From 34-65-8 sp046294735 (GTDB lineage Bacteria; Pseudomonadota; Alphaproteobacteria; Sphingomonadales; Sphingomonadaceae): 55,294 bases of DNA. Shown here in pieces: positions 29,215 to 37,876 of this stretch. Made by a program: the position numbers and the translations under genes. The first letter of the stretch is position 1. The number at the start of each line of letters is the position of its first letter. The stretch covers positions 1 to 55,294 of the forward strand of contig JBKBKB010000008.1 of NCBI GenBank assembly GCA_046294735.1, given 5' to 3'. A model generated the notes under the pieces. That model did not search any database and had not been told where the DNA came from. It worked only from the letters and a program-made list of their open reading frames with translations.

Positions 29215-29840
29215 CACCGCAGGTTCTTCCCCCCGCCCTCGACCTGCTCGGCACCGCCGTGTTCGCCCTGACCGGGGCGCTGCTGGCAGCGCGCCTGCGG
29301 CAGACGTTCGTGACCATGGCGTTCTTTGCACTGGTGACAGGGGTGGGCGGTGGTTCGCTGCGCGATATGCTGATCGGCGCACCGGCGTTCTGGCTGCACG
29401 ATCCGTGGGTGGCCCCGGTGATTTTCGGCACCGCCCTGATCGCCTGGTTCACGCCAACCCGGTGGTGGGAGGGAACCCTGCTGGAATGGGCGGATGCGGC
29501 CGGCCTTGCCGCCTTCGCGGTTCTTGGCACGGCCAAGGCAATCCAATTCGGCGTAGCGCCTGTTCCGGCCGCCGTGCTCGGCGTCGTGACCGGCTGTGCC
29601 GGCGGGGTGGTCCGCGATGTAATCGCTGGCGTGCCCTCGATCATCATGCGGCCCGAACTCTATGTGACAGCTGCCGCGCTGGCGGCTTTGCTTACCATGG
29701 CCGGAACATTGCTCGGCCTGCAATCACCTCTGGTATGGGGACTGGCCTGGTTCGGCGGCTTCACCCTGCGCGGAGCCGCCATTCGCTGGCAACTGGCCCT
29801 TCCCAGCTACGCCGCCGGGCAGGGCCAGAAACCCGATTAA
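29211..29840 (+). CDS. TRIC / UPF0126 family membrane channel protein
   Basis: 209 residues with about seven membrane helices in two similar halves. Each half carries the family glycine motif: GVGGGSLRDML near residue 47 and GCAGGVVRDVIAG near residue 130. This is the trimeric intracellular cation channel fold, which in bacteria conducts monovalent cations. GTG 29211 overlaps the PepSY stop (GTGA). The stop codon overlaps the stop of the convergent gene on the other strand (shared TTAA). Confidence 0.9.
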   Translation: MTPQVLPPALDLLGTAVFALTGALLAARLRQTFVTMAFFALVTGVGGGSLRDMLIGAPAFWLHDPWVAPVIFGTALIAWFTPTRWWEGTLLEWADAAGLAAFAVLGTAKAIQFGVAPVPAAVLGVVTGCAGGVVRDVIAGVPSIIMRPELYVTAAALAALLTMAGTLLGLQSPLVWGLAWFGGFTLRGAAIRWQLALPSYAAGQGQKPD

Positions 29841-30571
29841 TCGTTGTAATCATCGCCCGGCAGCGGTCCACCGGGATAGGCCGGTTGCGGGCCGTCCATC
29901 ACTGGTGTCGATCGTCCGCTCTGCCCCGCATCGACCTGTGCCCAGGCCGCGCGGTAGCGGTCATCATCCCACTGGCGATCGTTGACGGCACCGCTGTAGG
30001 GAGCCGCTGCGTTCTGACCGAAGCGGATTCCATCCAACCGACCACTGCCATCAATCCGGCATGAAAAGCCGTCGCCATTGTAGATCGTGCCCGTCACCAG
30101 CCAGCCGGCGGCATTGCGATCGACCCCGTCGACACTCGCCACGCGCACATCGCGTTCGATCGCGCCGACGCACCGGTTGACCGCATTGTCGATCCCGCTG
30201 CCCGCGTTGGAGCGGTTATCGCTCCGGCGATAGCGATAGCTGTCGTTGCTGGATCGATAACGGTAGTCGTTGCGATAGCGATCATCGCGATAGTCACGGT
30301 TGCGTGAACTGTTGGACGCCGCGCTGGCAATCGCAGCGATTCCGCCGATGATCAGGACCCCGGCGAGGACGTCGCCCGCATCGACCCGGTCACGATGGCG
30401 ATAGCGGCGATAGCTGTCCGCATTGACATCGTCCGACTTGAATACGGTCACATGCGGCTGCTGTCCGCGCGCGGCCGAAACCGGCAAATCCGCTGCTGCC
30501 ACCGGGGTGGACGCCATTGCGGCGGCTGCCACCATGGCAAGCGTGCCTGAAACTGATTTGTACTGAGGCAT
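29837..30571 (-). CDS. Secreted Tyr/Arg/Asp-rich protein, paralogue of the next upstream gene
   Basis: 244 residues. Signal peptide ending VAAADLP. A short hydrophobic glycine-zipper-like helix (AGDVLAGVLIIGGIAAIASAAS, in pieces) lies near residues 65-87, then a low-complexity Arg/Tyr/Asp segment, then a domain with paired cysteines (NRCVGAIERDVR; GFSCRIDG). The order and motifs match the protein encoded at 30681-31241, so these are tandem paralogues. Such proteins are frequent in sphingomonad cell envelopes but have no assigned role. A GGGGGATAGG site precedes ATG 30571. Confidence 0.8.
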   Translation of the reverse strand: MPQYKSVSGTLAMVAAAAMASTPVAAADLPVSAARGQQPHVTVFKSDDVNADSYRRYRHRDRVDAGDVLAGVLIIGGIAAIASAASNSSRNRDYRDDRYRNDYRYRSSNDSYRYRRSDNRSNAGSGIDNAVNRCVGAIERDVRVASVDGVDRNAAGWLVTGTIYNGDGFSCRIDGSGRLDGIRFGQNAAAPYSGAVNDRQWDDDRYRAAWAQVDAGQSGRSTPVMDGPQPAYPGGPLPGDDYND

Positions 30572-30627
30572 GGCCTATCCCCCGCCAATCATCAGGGCTG
30601 CATGCCCCTGAAACTATCAATGCGCTA

Positions 30628-30659
30628 GGCGGTCCAGGCTTTCATCAGCCTGAACCGCC
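30628..30659. repeat. 13-bp stem hairpin between the two paralogues
   Basis: GGCGGTCCAGGCT pairs with AGCCTGAACCGCC around the 6-nt loop TTCATC; 12 Watson-Crick pairs and one G-T. It lies downstream of the stop at 30681 and 57 nt upstream of the start at 30571. No T-run follows on the minus strand, so it may be an mRNA stability or partial-termination element that sets the ratio of the two proteins. Confidence 0.65.
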
Positions 30660-30680
30660 CGTTTACCCTGAACACATCGG

Positions 30681-31241
30681 TCAGCGCAGCCCGCGGATGC
30701 CGCTGAAATTGACCGAGGTCACCCGACCACGCTCGATCCGGCACTCAAACCGGCCGCTGTCACTGCGGTTGTTGATGTAACCCCAGCGGCGATCATAGCG
30801 ATCGCGCCCATGCCAGCCGCGCGAATCGTCGACCACCACATTGCCGCGCACGCGCCAGCCGTAGCGGGTATCTTCGACGCTGCGGATCTGGGTTACATCG
30901 GCAAAGCGGTATCCGGCGCGGCGGGCATCCTGGCGGGCGGCGTTCACGCAGCGCTCGACCGCCGCGCGGGGGTTGCCGCGTGCCTGCCAGCGGTCACCGC
31001 GATCGTAATCGTAACCGCGATTGCGGCTGTCATAGCGATAGCCATCGTTGTTTCGGCTGGCGGCTGCGGCGATCGCGGCAATTCCGCCGATGATCACCGC
31101 GCCAGCAATCACGTCACCGGCAGACAGGCCGCGGTCGCGGCGGTCATCGGCCATGGCAGGCGTGGCTCCGGCCAGCGCCACAGCGCCGAGCGTTGCCGTT
31201 GCGATCCCACCCTTCGCAAAGGTCTTGAATGTGTTGGTCAT
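30681..31241 (-). CDS. Secreted Arg/Tyr/Asp-rich protein, first of the paralogous pair
   Basis: 186 residues. Signal peptide (GGIATATLGAVALAGATPAMA), then a glycine-zipper-like helix (AGDVIAGAVIIGGIAAIA), a low-complexity Arg/Asp/Tyr region (YRYDSRNRGYDYDRGDR) and a C-terminal domain with two cysteines (ERCVNAARQDAR; RFECRIERG). GAGGAGAG precedes ATG 31241; the frame continues to 31397 but the added residues are not signal-like. An imperfect inverted repeat TGAAC...GTTCA with an inner CCTG-A-CAGG lies upstream at 31320-31345. Function unknown; envelope location expected. Confidence 0.8.
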   Translation of the reverse strand: MTNTFKTFAKGGIATATLGAVALAGATPAMADDRRDRGLSAGDVIAGAVIIGGIAAIAAAASRNNDGYRYDSRNRGYDYDRGDRWQARGNPRAAVERCVNAARQDARRAGYRFADVTQIRSVEDTRYGWRVRGNVVVDDSRGWHGRDRYDRRWGYINNRSDSGRFECRIERGRVTSVNFSGIRGLR

Positions 31242-31371
31242 GTGAGGCTCTCCTCGTCTGAACCGTGGCGGGACTGCCTCGGTTGAGCCTCTTGTACGCA
31301 ATCCACACTGTGGCGACGCTGAACCTGCCTGACAGGAAGTGTTCAGCAATATCGGCTTTTTAATGAACAAA

Positions 31372-32736
31372 TCATTCGAGAGCGGCCAGTATGTCACGAG
31401 TGAAGGCAGCGATATCGAACCGGCTGCCCACCGGGTCCTCCCCCCGGCGCACGATCACCACATTGCGGGAGGGTACGATCACCACATATTGCCCGCGATT
31501 ACCAAACGCGGCGAAGGTATCAGGCGGCACGCCTTCGGAGCGGTTCATCAGCCAGAACCCCGCACCATAGCCGAATGGGCCTTCGGGCTGCGGGCCGGAG
31601 GGGGTGGAGACATAACTGACCCAGCCTTCGGGCAGGATACGCTCACCTGACGGGAGTTTGCCATCGTTGAGGTAAAGCTGGCCGAAACGGACCAGATCCA
31701 TCGTGCTGGCCCAAACCTGGCTGGAAAGGATGTAGTCGCCCTGCCAGTCGGTCTCCGCGACCGTGTCCTGCATCCCGATCTTGGCGAAGAAGGCAGCTGG
31801 AGGGTGCTCAGCAAATGTCGGGGCGATAGCGGCAACAGCAGCAAGCGTGTCATTGTTGGCATATCGGAACACGGTTCCCGGCTGATGGACCAGCGGCCAG
31901 TGCAGCGCGGTTTCGTCCACGGTGGAGCCGCCGAAATAGAGCGGATCGGTGCGGCTACCGGGTGTGTCGGAATAGCGGCCGGATGCCATGCGAAGCAGGT
32001 GATCAATGGTGATCGCGGCGCGCGGATCGCCGGAAGCACCGCTGCCGAGGCCCGCGCTGGCGCCCGGGTCCGCCCCGCCCTGCTGTGCCGCGGCCCCCAC
32101 CAGCGTGGCAGCGATGCTCTTGGCGACCGACCAGGTCCGCTGCGGCGTGAACGGAGTGAAACCTTCGGCAAAACGCCAGTCCCAGCCATCCTCGCCCCAG
32201 TTGACCGAGACGGCGGTGGTGCGCACCTTGACTCCATAAACCTCGGTCATTGCCGCCTCGAGCACTGGCGAAACGGGCCCGGGCAGCTTCATGTGCCAGC
32301 TGACGATCTGCTTGGGCATGGGCGGGGGTGCGGCTTCGTCGATTGTGTCCGTCTCCATCCCGATCGGGCCGAGAGAGCAGCCGCCGCCAGCGCGTTGGAA
32401 GGCCATCCGGGGCGGCATGTCCTCCACCCAGTCGACCGCAACATAACGGACCGGGCTTGGCCCGCCGGCCCAGCGTTCGATGCGGTAAGGCAGTTGGCCC
32501 ACGATCGCGTCGAGGGGTTGCTGGATGCCGGTGAGTTCGTAACGGAGCACACTCTCCTCACTCCGCTCCCTCGCGCCGCTGCGCTCTGCGCTTGCAATGG
32601 CCCCGCACAACATCAGCGCTTTGTAACCCGCCGCCAGCGCACGGTCGTAGCGGGCGTCCAGCGCCTGTTGCTGGCTCTGTGCAGCAGCGGGGACGGCGAG
32701 CAGCAGCGAGGCGGCTGCAAAGGCGGTACGGATCAT
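31372..32736 (-). CDS. Secreted serine hydrolase of the beta-lactamase (class C / NylB-like) family
   Basis: 454 residues. Signal peptide MIRTAFAAASLLLAVPAAAQ. About 180 residues of unassigned N-terminal domain precede the catalytic fold, whose SxxK motif is S203-x-x-K206 (TWSVAKS), with the Y-x-N element in FRYANND and a GNRGQ stretch in place of the KTG motif. That third motif is the NylB/esterase type rather than true AmpC, so an esterase or amide hydrolase is more likely than resistance. It starts 26 nt after the rplQ terminator and so should have its own promoter, or live on readthrough. Confidence 0.87.
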   Translation of the reverse strand: MIRTAFAAASLLLAVPAAAQSQQQALDARYDRALAAGYKALMLCGAIASAERSGARERSEESVLRYELTGIQQPLDAIVGQLPYRIERWAGGPSPVRYVAVDWVEDMPPRMAFQRAGGGCSLGPIGMETDTIDEAAPPPMPKQIVSWHMKLPGPVSPVLEAAMTEVYGVKVRTTAVSVNWGEDGWDWRFAEGFTPFTPQRTWSVAKSIAATLVGAAAQQGGADPGASAGLGSGASGDPRAAITIDHLLRMASGRYSDTPGSRTDPLYFGGSTVDETALHWPLVHQPGTVFRYANNDTLAAVAAIAPTFAEHPPAAFFAKIGMQDTVAETDWQGDYILSSQVWASTMDLVRFGQLYLNDGKLPSGERILPEGWVSYVSTPSGPQPEGPFGYGAGFWLMNRSEGVPPDTFAAFGNRGQYVVIVPSRNVVIVRRGEDPVGSRFDIAAFTRDILAALE

Positions 32737-32761
32737 GGCCTGCACCCTACCCTGCACCGGA

Positions 32762-32800
32762 CAAAAGAAAAGGGCCGCCGGATTGTTCCGCGCGGCCCCT
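32762..32800 (-). terminator. Rho-independent terminator of the rpsM-rplQ operon
   Basis: Read leftward: AGGGGCCGC, a loop, GCGGCCCT, then TTTTCTTTTGT. The stem is 8 bp or more and GC-rich, and it starts 23 nt after the rplQ stop. Confidence 0.88.
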
Positions 32801-32823
32801 TAGTTTTGCTACGAAATCGCGGC

Positions 32824-33243
32824 TCAGGCGTCTTCGAATTCTTCTTCGTTCTGCACCGGGCCGCTGTCCTGACCCTTGGCGCTCACGTCACGGTCAACCA
32901 GCTCGATCACCGCCATCGGGGCGGCGTCACCGGCGCGGATACCAGCCTTGATCACGCGGGTGTAGCCGCCTTCACGGTCGGCGTAGCGCGCTGCCAGCAC
33001 ATCAAACAGCTTCTTCAGCTGGGTTTCGTCCAGCAGCCGGGCATGGGCCAGCCGCCGGTTCGACAGGCCGCCGCGCTTGGCCAGCGAGATCAGCTTTTCG
33101 ACGTAGGGGCGCAATTCCTTGGCCTTGGGCACAGTGGTCATGATCTGCTCGTGCTTGATCAGGGCCGCAGCCATGTTGCGGAACATGGCATTGCGGTGGC
33201 CGGTCTTGCGCTGCAGCTTGCGGCCGCCAATCTTGTGACGCAT
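32824..33243 (-). CDS. rplQ: 50S ribosomal protein L17
   Basis: 139 residues. The start RHKIGGRKLQRKTGHRNAMFRNM and the middle LRPYVEKLISLAKRG are typical bL17, read in pieces. The C-terminal third extends beyond the core with an acidic end (NEEEFEDA). L17 surrounds the peptide exit tunnel. It is the last gene of the alpha operon behind rpoA, and a strong terminator follows. Confidence 0.97.
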   Translation of the reverse strand: MRHKIGGRKLQRKTGHRNAMFRNMAAALIKHEQIMTTVPKAKELRPYVEKLISLAKRGGLSNRRLAHARLLDETQLKKLFDVLAARYADREGGYTRVIKAGIRAGDAAPMAVIELVDRDVSAKGQDSGPVQNEEEFEDA

Positions 33244-33330
33244 TTTTCAGTCCTTCGTTCGTAGGGAGCCCGTATCAGGTTGCTCCATCCTGGTCGGTGA
33301 GGCCGACCGCCCTTGTTTGTTCGAGCCAGC

Positions 33331-34386
33331 TTAGCCGAGCAGTTCCTGCTCCAGCTTCTTGGCCATTTCCTCAATGTTTTCCGGCGGCCAGCCGGGGATG
33401 TCCATGCCAAGGCGCAGACCCATCGAGCTCAGGACTTCCTTGATCTCGTTGAGGCTCTTGCGGCCGAAGTTCGGCGTGCGGAGCATCTCGGCCTCGGTCT
33501 TCTGGACCAGGTCGCCGATGTAGATGATGTTGTCGTTCTTGAGGCAGTTAGCCGAACGGACCGACAGTTCCAGCTCATCGACCTTCTTGAGCAGGTAGCG
33601 GTTGAGCTGGTTGGCATCCGATTCCTGTGGCTCTGCGGCGTGACCGATCATCGCCCCCGGAGCGGCCGGGATGCTGTCGTCGAAGTGGACGAACAGCGTC
33701 AGCTGGTCCTGCAGGATACGCGCGGCATAGGCCACGGCATCATCGGGCGTCACGGTGCCGTCAGTTTCCACAGTGAGGCTGAGCTTGTCGAAATCGAGTT
33801 CCTGGCCGACACGGGCCTTTTCGACCTTGTAGCTGACCTGACGCACCGGCGAATAGAGCGAGTCGACCGGGATCAGGCCGATCGGGGCATCGATCGGGCG
33901 GTTCTGCACAGCCGGGACATAACCGCTGCCGGTGTCGGCAGTCAGTTCCATGTTCAGCGTCGCGCCTTCGTCGAGCTGGCAGATCACGAGACCCTTGTTC
34001 ATGATCTCGATATCGCCGGTCACGGCGATGTCACCGGCGGTGACTGCGCCCGGGCCGGTGGCCGAAAGCTGGAGCCGCTTGGGGCCTTCGCCCTGCATCT
34101 TGAGCGCGATCTGCTTCACGTTCAGGACGATGTCGGTCACGTCTTCGCGCACGCCGGCAAGGCTGGAGAATTCGTGCAGCACGTTCTCGATCCGGATCGA
34201 GGTGATCGCGGCACCCTGAAGCGAAGAAAGGAGCACGCGGCGCAGCGCGTTGCCGAGCGTCAGTCCGAAGCCCCGCTCCAGCGGTTCCGCCACGAAGGTA
34301 GCCTTACGGGTACGGTCCCCGGCATCCTTGATTTCGAGGCTGTTGGGCTTCTTGAGTTCCTGCCAGTTCTTGGTGTTGACGGACAT
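33331..34386 (-). CDS. rpoA: DNA-directed RNA polymerase alpha subunit
   Basis: 351 residues. The N-terminal assembly domain shows GFGLTLGNALRRVLLSSLQGAA (in pieces) near residue 40 and the C-terminal domain shows ELELSVRSANCLKND... TEAEMLRTPNFGRKSLNEIKEVL, the DNA- and regulator-binding part. It dimerises to nucleate polymerase assembly. Located between rpsK (104 nt upstream) and rplQ (87 nt downstream), the standard alpha operon order. Confidence 0.98.
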   Translation of the reverse strand: MSVNTKNWQELKKPNSLEIKDAGDRTRKATFVAEPLERGFGLTLGNALRRVLLSSLQGAAITSIRIENVLHEFSSLAGVREDVTDIVLNVKQIALKMQGEGPKRLQLSATGPGAVTAGDIAVTGDIEIMNKGLVICQLDEGATLNMELTADTGSGYVPAVQNRPIDAPIGLIPVDSLYSPVRQVSYKVEKARVGQELDFDKLSLTVETDGTVTPDDAVAYAARILQDQLTLFVHFDDSIPAAPGAMIGHAAEPQESDANQLNRYLLKKVDELELSVRSANCLKNDNIIYIGDLVQKTEAEMLRTPNFGRKSLNEIKEVLSSMGLRLGMDIPGWPPENIEEMAKKLEQELLG

Positions 34387-34490
34387 GGATATCCCCTGGG
34401 GTTCATAATGCGGGCGGACCGGGGCGCTGGCCTAGCGCGTCCGGTCCGTAGAATGGTCGACGGGGGTTCACCCCGCCGGGCAGGTACGGA

Positions 34491-34880
34491 TCAGACGCGG
34501 CGCCGCTTGGACGGGCGCACCCCGTTATGCGGGATCGGGGTCACATCGCGGATCGAGGTGATGGTGAAACCCACCGCCTGCAGCGCGCGCAGGGCGCTCT
34601 CGCGACCCGAACCCGGGCCCTTGATTTCGACTTCGATTGTACGCACACCGTGCTCGGCGGCCTTCTTGCCGGCGTCGTCTGCTGCAACCTGAGCCGCATA
34701 AGGGGTCGACTTGCGGCTGCCCTTGAAGCCCATCATGCCGGCGCTTGACCAACTGATCGCATTGCCTTGGGCATCGGTGATGGTGATCATCGTGTTGTTG
34801 AAGCTGGCATTGACGTGGGCGACGCCGCTGCTGATGTTCTTCTTGTCGCGCCGCCTGATCCGGCCTGGTTCGCGTGCCAT
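34491..34880 (-). CDS. rpsK: 30S ribosomal protein S11
   Basis: 129 residues of full uS11 length. Recognised by GVAHVNASFNNTMITITD, the GFKGSRKSTPYAAQ loop and the C-terminal PIPHNGVRPSKRRRV, which contacts 16S rRNA on the platform. Follows rpsM by 54 nt and precedes rpoA. Confidence 0.98.
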   Translation of the reverse strand: MAREPGRIRRRDKKNISSGVAHVNASFNNTMITITDAQGNAISWSSAGMMGFKGSRKSTPYAAQVAADDAGKKAAEHGVRTIEVEIKGPGSGRESALRALQAVGFTITSIRDVTPIPHNGVRPSKRRRV

Positions 34881-34934
34881 GGTTCGTATTCCTTGTGTCT
34901 CGAAAGAAGGGAAAAGGTCCGGCTGACCCGGAGC

Positions 34935-35303
34935 TTACTTCTTCTTGCCGGCGATCGGCTTGGCCTTGCCCTTGCGGGTGCGGGCGTTGGTGTGGGTGCG
35001 CTGGCCGCGGACGGGCAGACCGGAACGATGACGCAGGCCGCGATAAGACCGAAGGTCCATCAGCCGCTTGATGTTCATCGCGGTTTCGCGCCGCAGATCG
35101 CCTTCGACGGTATAATCCGAATCGATGGTCTCACGAATCCGAAGTACTTCCTCGTCATTGAGGTCCTGCACCCGGCGGCTGTGATCGATACCCAGCTTGT
35201 CGGCAATTTCCAGCGCCTTGGCGCGACCGATTCCGTGAATATAGGTGAGCGCGATGATTACGCGCTTGTTGGTGGGGATATTAACCCCGGCAATACGAGC
35301 CAC
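34935..35303 (-). CDS. rpsM: 30S ribosomal protein S13
   Basis: 122 residues of uS13, with ARIAGVNIPTNKRV at the start, the helix-two-turn-helix IHGIGRAKA, RETAMNIKRLMDL, and the basic RGLRHRSGLPVRGQRTHTNART tail in pieces. It starts with GTG; GGAG in ATGGAGAAGTAA supports it. It is the first gene of the alpha operon, here separated from adk by two foreign-to-operon genes, and has its own promoter at 35461-35489. Confidence 0.97.
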   Translation of the reverse strand: MARIAGVNIPTNKRVIIALTYIHGIGRAKALEIADKLGIDHSRRVQDLNDEEVLRIRETIDSDYTVEGDLRRETAMNIKRLMDLRSYRGLRHRSGLPVRGQRTHTNARTRKGKAKPIAGKKK

Positions 35304-35460
35304 TTACTTCTCCATGCTCCACAGGGGCTTAATGCGAGTGCACCCCTATCTCATCGCGGTTGACCATTCGCCGCCCCGTGCCGTTACGACGAAAAGTCCG
35401 GTTGGCGCGCACGAAGGCTGCCGCCTGCCGGACTTGTCCGAAGCTGTCGAATGAACGGCG

Positions 35461-35489
35461 CGCATAGGCCGATTCGGCCTCTGCGTCAA
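35461..35489 (-). promoter_or_regulatory. Sigma70-like promoter of the alpha operon (rpsM-rpsK-rpoA-rplQ)
   Basis: Read leftward: TTGACG, exactly 17 nt, TATGCG. It lies in the 298-nt gap between gdhA and rpsM, giving a leader of about 150 nt. The rest of the gap (35304-35601) contains the dyad TGCCGGACTTGTCCGAAGC region but no gene. Confidence 0.72.
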
Positions 35490-35601
35490 CACACAAGCAC
35501 GGCCGAGCAAACGCTCGCGTCAAAGGCGGAATACGGGGCAGCCACGAGGCATACAACAGCAGTGGCCGGTGTCAAAGCTGACGATGCTGCCCCGCCCTCC
35601 C

Positions 35602-36957
35602 TCAGACCACGCCGAACGCCAGCATCGCATCGGCCACTTTCTTGAACCCGGCGATATTGGCGCCCTTGACGTAGTCGACATAGCCGCCGCCGCGATCGCC
35701 ATAAGTAATACAGCGTTCGTGGATGCCGTGCATGATGTCCTTCAGCATCTGCTGCAGCTCTGCCTCGGTCCAGCTGCGCCGCTCGGAGTTCTGGCTCATT
35801 TCGAGGCCCGAAACCGCGACCCCGCCGGCATTCGCCGCCTTGCCCGGGGCGAACATGATCTTCGCATCCTTGAACACGTGGACACCGGCGAGATCGGTGG
35901 GCATGTTGGCCCCTTCGCTGACCGCGATGCAGCCATTGGCGACCAGCGCCTTGGCATCCTGGCCAAGCAGTTCGTTCTGGGTCGCGCAGGGCAGCGCCAC
36001 GTCACAGGTTACGTTCCACGGGGTCTTGCCCGCATGGAAGGTCGCGCCCTTGAACTCGTCGCAGTATTCCTCGATCCGCCCGCGGCGGTGAGTCTTGTGG
36101 ATCTTGACCCAGTCGATCTTTTCCTGGGTAATCCCATCGGGATCGTGGATGAAGCCGCCCGAATCCGACATGGTCAGAACCTTGCCGCCCAGTTGGACAA
36201 TCTTTTCCGCCGCATGGGTCGCGACATTGCCAGAGCCGGAGATGACCGCAGTCTTGCCCTGCAAGTCCTGGCCCTTGGCGGCGAGCATGTTCTGCAGGAA
36301 GTAGACCGCACCATAGCCGGTCGCTTCGGTCCGGATCAGGGAACCGCCCCACTCCAGCCCCTTGCCGGTCAGCACTCCGGTGAACTCGTTGGTGATGCGC
36401 TTGTACTGGCCGAACATGTAGCCGATCTCGCGCCCGCCCACGCCGATGTCACCCGCAGGCACGTCCACGTCCGCCCCGATGTGGCGATAGAGTTCGGTCA
36501 TGAAGCTCTGGCAGAAGCGCATGATTTCGCGCACGCTCTTGCCCTTGGGGTTGAAGTTCGATCCGCCCTTTCCGCCGCCCATCGGCAGACCGGTAAGGGC
36601 ATTCTTGAAGGTCTGCTCGAAGGCCAGGAACTTAAGCACGCTTTCAGTCACGCTCGGATGAAACCGGATGCCGCCTTTGTAGGGACCGATCGCGTTGTTG
36701 TTCTGCACGCGCCAGCCGCGCTGGACGCGGACGTTGCCGTTGTCGTCTTCCCAACAGACGCGGAACGACACCACCCGGTCGGGCTCGGCAATACGCCGCA
36801 GGATCTGCTGTTCGTGATACTGGACTTTGTCGGCAATGAATTCGAAGATGTCTTCCGACACCTCCTGCACGGCCTGCACGAACTCCGGCTGGCCCGGATT
36901 GCGGCGTTTCACGCCTTCCATGAATGTCGGAAAATCCACATGATCGGTAACTGCCAC
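35602..36957 (-). CDS. gdhA: NADP-type glutamate dehydrogenase (hexameric, 450-residue class)
   Basis: 451 residues. It interconverts 2-oxoglutarate plus ammonia and glutamate. Substrate-binding lysines lie in PYKGGIRFHP and in LPMGGGKGGSNF; the dinucleotide fold is marked by ISGSGNVATHAAE. The length and the ANMPTDL block are typical of the small hexameric NADP enzyme. Start GTG 36957 is preceded by CAGGAGGGGCGACC. Its place between adk and rpsM, inside what is normally the spc-alpha junction, is unusual; growth-linked nitrogen assimilation would fit, but that is inference. Confidence 0.95.
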   Translation of the reverse strand: MAVTDHVDFPTFMEGVKRRNPGQPEFVQAVQEVSEDIFEFIADKVQYHEQQILRRIAEPDRVVSFRVCWEDDNGNVRVQRGWRVQNNNAIGPYKGGIRFHPSVTESVLKFLAFEQTFKNALTGLPMGGGKGGSNFNPKGKSVREIMRFCQSFMTELYRHIGADVDVPAGDIGVGGREIGYMFGQYKRITNEFTGVLTGKGLEWGGSLIRTEATGYGAVYFLQNMLAAKGQDLQGKTAVISGSGNVATHAAEKIVQLGGKVLTMSDSGGFIHDPDGITQEKIDWVKIHKTHRRGRIEEYCDEFKGATFHAGKTPWNVTCDVALPCATQNELLGQDAKALVANGCIAVSEGANMPTDLAGVHVFKDAKIMFAPGKAANAGGVAVSGLEMSQNSERRSWTEAELQQMLKDIMHGIHERCITYGDRGGGYVDYVKGANIAGFKKVADAMLAFGVV

Positions 36958-37118
36958 GGTCGCCCCTCCTGCTGGTGGCGCCGACCCTGGATATCAGGGC
37001 CAGCGATGTGCGACCCGGCAACATCTGGCGCGATTGCGACTCGCACTCTGGTCCGGTTGTGCCAGTATCCTAGCGCCGTTTCGCAGCGCGCCAAGCAGTA
37101 GCTTGCGCGGCCGCGATA

Positions 37119-37811
37119 TCATTCCTCGCCGATCAGGTCCTCGAACGCTTCCGCGACCTTGGGTTTGGCAGGGGCTTTGTCGGGAGTGGCCTTTTCTGCC
37201 GGTTCCTTTTCTGCCGGTTCCGGCTTTGCGCCAGCCTTGGCCGGGGACTTCTCCTCCTCATCCGCCGGTCCCAGCAATCGCGCGAGCCCGCGCAACTGCT
37301 CGCTCATCACCCCGTCGACTGCCTTGGAGATAACCGGCACTTCATAGCGCATCGATCCACCAACAACATATTCCCACACGATCCGCGTGCCGCCATCCAC
37401 CTCGCCCAAGGCTATCGTCAGCACACCCTCGGCGGGTTCGCTCTGCAACGGCCCGAGCCCGCCGCGCATCCGCAGCACATGGCCCGGATCAGCCTGGATA
37501 ACGGTCATGTGCAACGCACTGCCCCGCCGCACCTCTTGCGGAGCGCCTTCGGGCGCGGGCAGCAATTCGCAGAAGCACCCATTGGCCTGCGCGCTGATGT
37601 AGAGGTTTGCTGCATCACCTGACCAGGTGTGCGCCTTGTTCCACCAGCCCGCCGGCGCGATCAGTGCCTGCCATACCTCGAAACGGGAAGCTTTTACCAC
37701 GACGCTGTCACGCGTGGTAAAAGCATTCGGGCCCTGCTGGACGACCTCGGCGGAAGCCGGGGCAGTGACGAGCAATGCGGCCAGTGCGGCTGCCAGTGTG
37801 CGAATGGACAT
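37119..37811 (-). CDS. Secreted SRPBCC-fold protein with a Lys/Pro/Glu-rich tail
   Basis: 230 residues. Signal peptide (TLAAALAALLVTAPASA). The central part fits the START/SRPBCC lipid- or ligand-binding fold: VVVKASRFEVWQALIAPAGWWNKAHTWSGDA in pieces, a GGLGPLQ turn and GGTRIVWEYVVGG. The last 50 residues are a low-complexity Ala/Lys/Pro/Glu tail, partly encoded by a perfect 15-bp tandem repeat (37191-37205 and 37206-37220; two EPAEK units). AGAGG precedes ATG 37811. Ligand unknown. Confidence 0.82.
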   Translation of the reverse strand: MSIRTLAAALAALLVTAPASAEVVQQGPNAFTTRDSVVVKASRFEVWQALIAPAGWWNKAHTWSGDAANLYISAQANGCFCELLPAPEGAPQEVRRGSALHMTVIQADPGHVLRMRGGLGPLQSEPAEGVLTIALGEVDGGTRIVWEYVVGGSMRYEVPVISKAVDGVMSEQLRGLARLLGPADEEEKSPAKAGAKPEPAEKEPAEKATPDKAPAKPKVAEAFEDLIGEE

Positions 37812-37876
37812 GGTGCCTCTTTTAGCGCCTGCCTTCAAACCGGCAAGCGCAGTCCGGCACTGGCCTGCACGCCGGA

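Noticed and set aside
31372..32736. Serine hydrolase as a true AmpC beta-lactamase
   Set aside because: SxxK and YxN are present but the KTG motif is replaced by a GNRGQ stretch and there is a long extra N-terminal domain, which fit the esterase/NylB branch better.
37191..37220. Tandem repeat as a possible CRISPR fragment
   Set aside because: Two adjoining 15-bp copies without spacers inside a coding tail; simple in-frame repeat.
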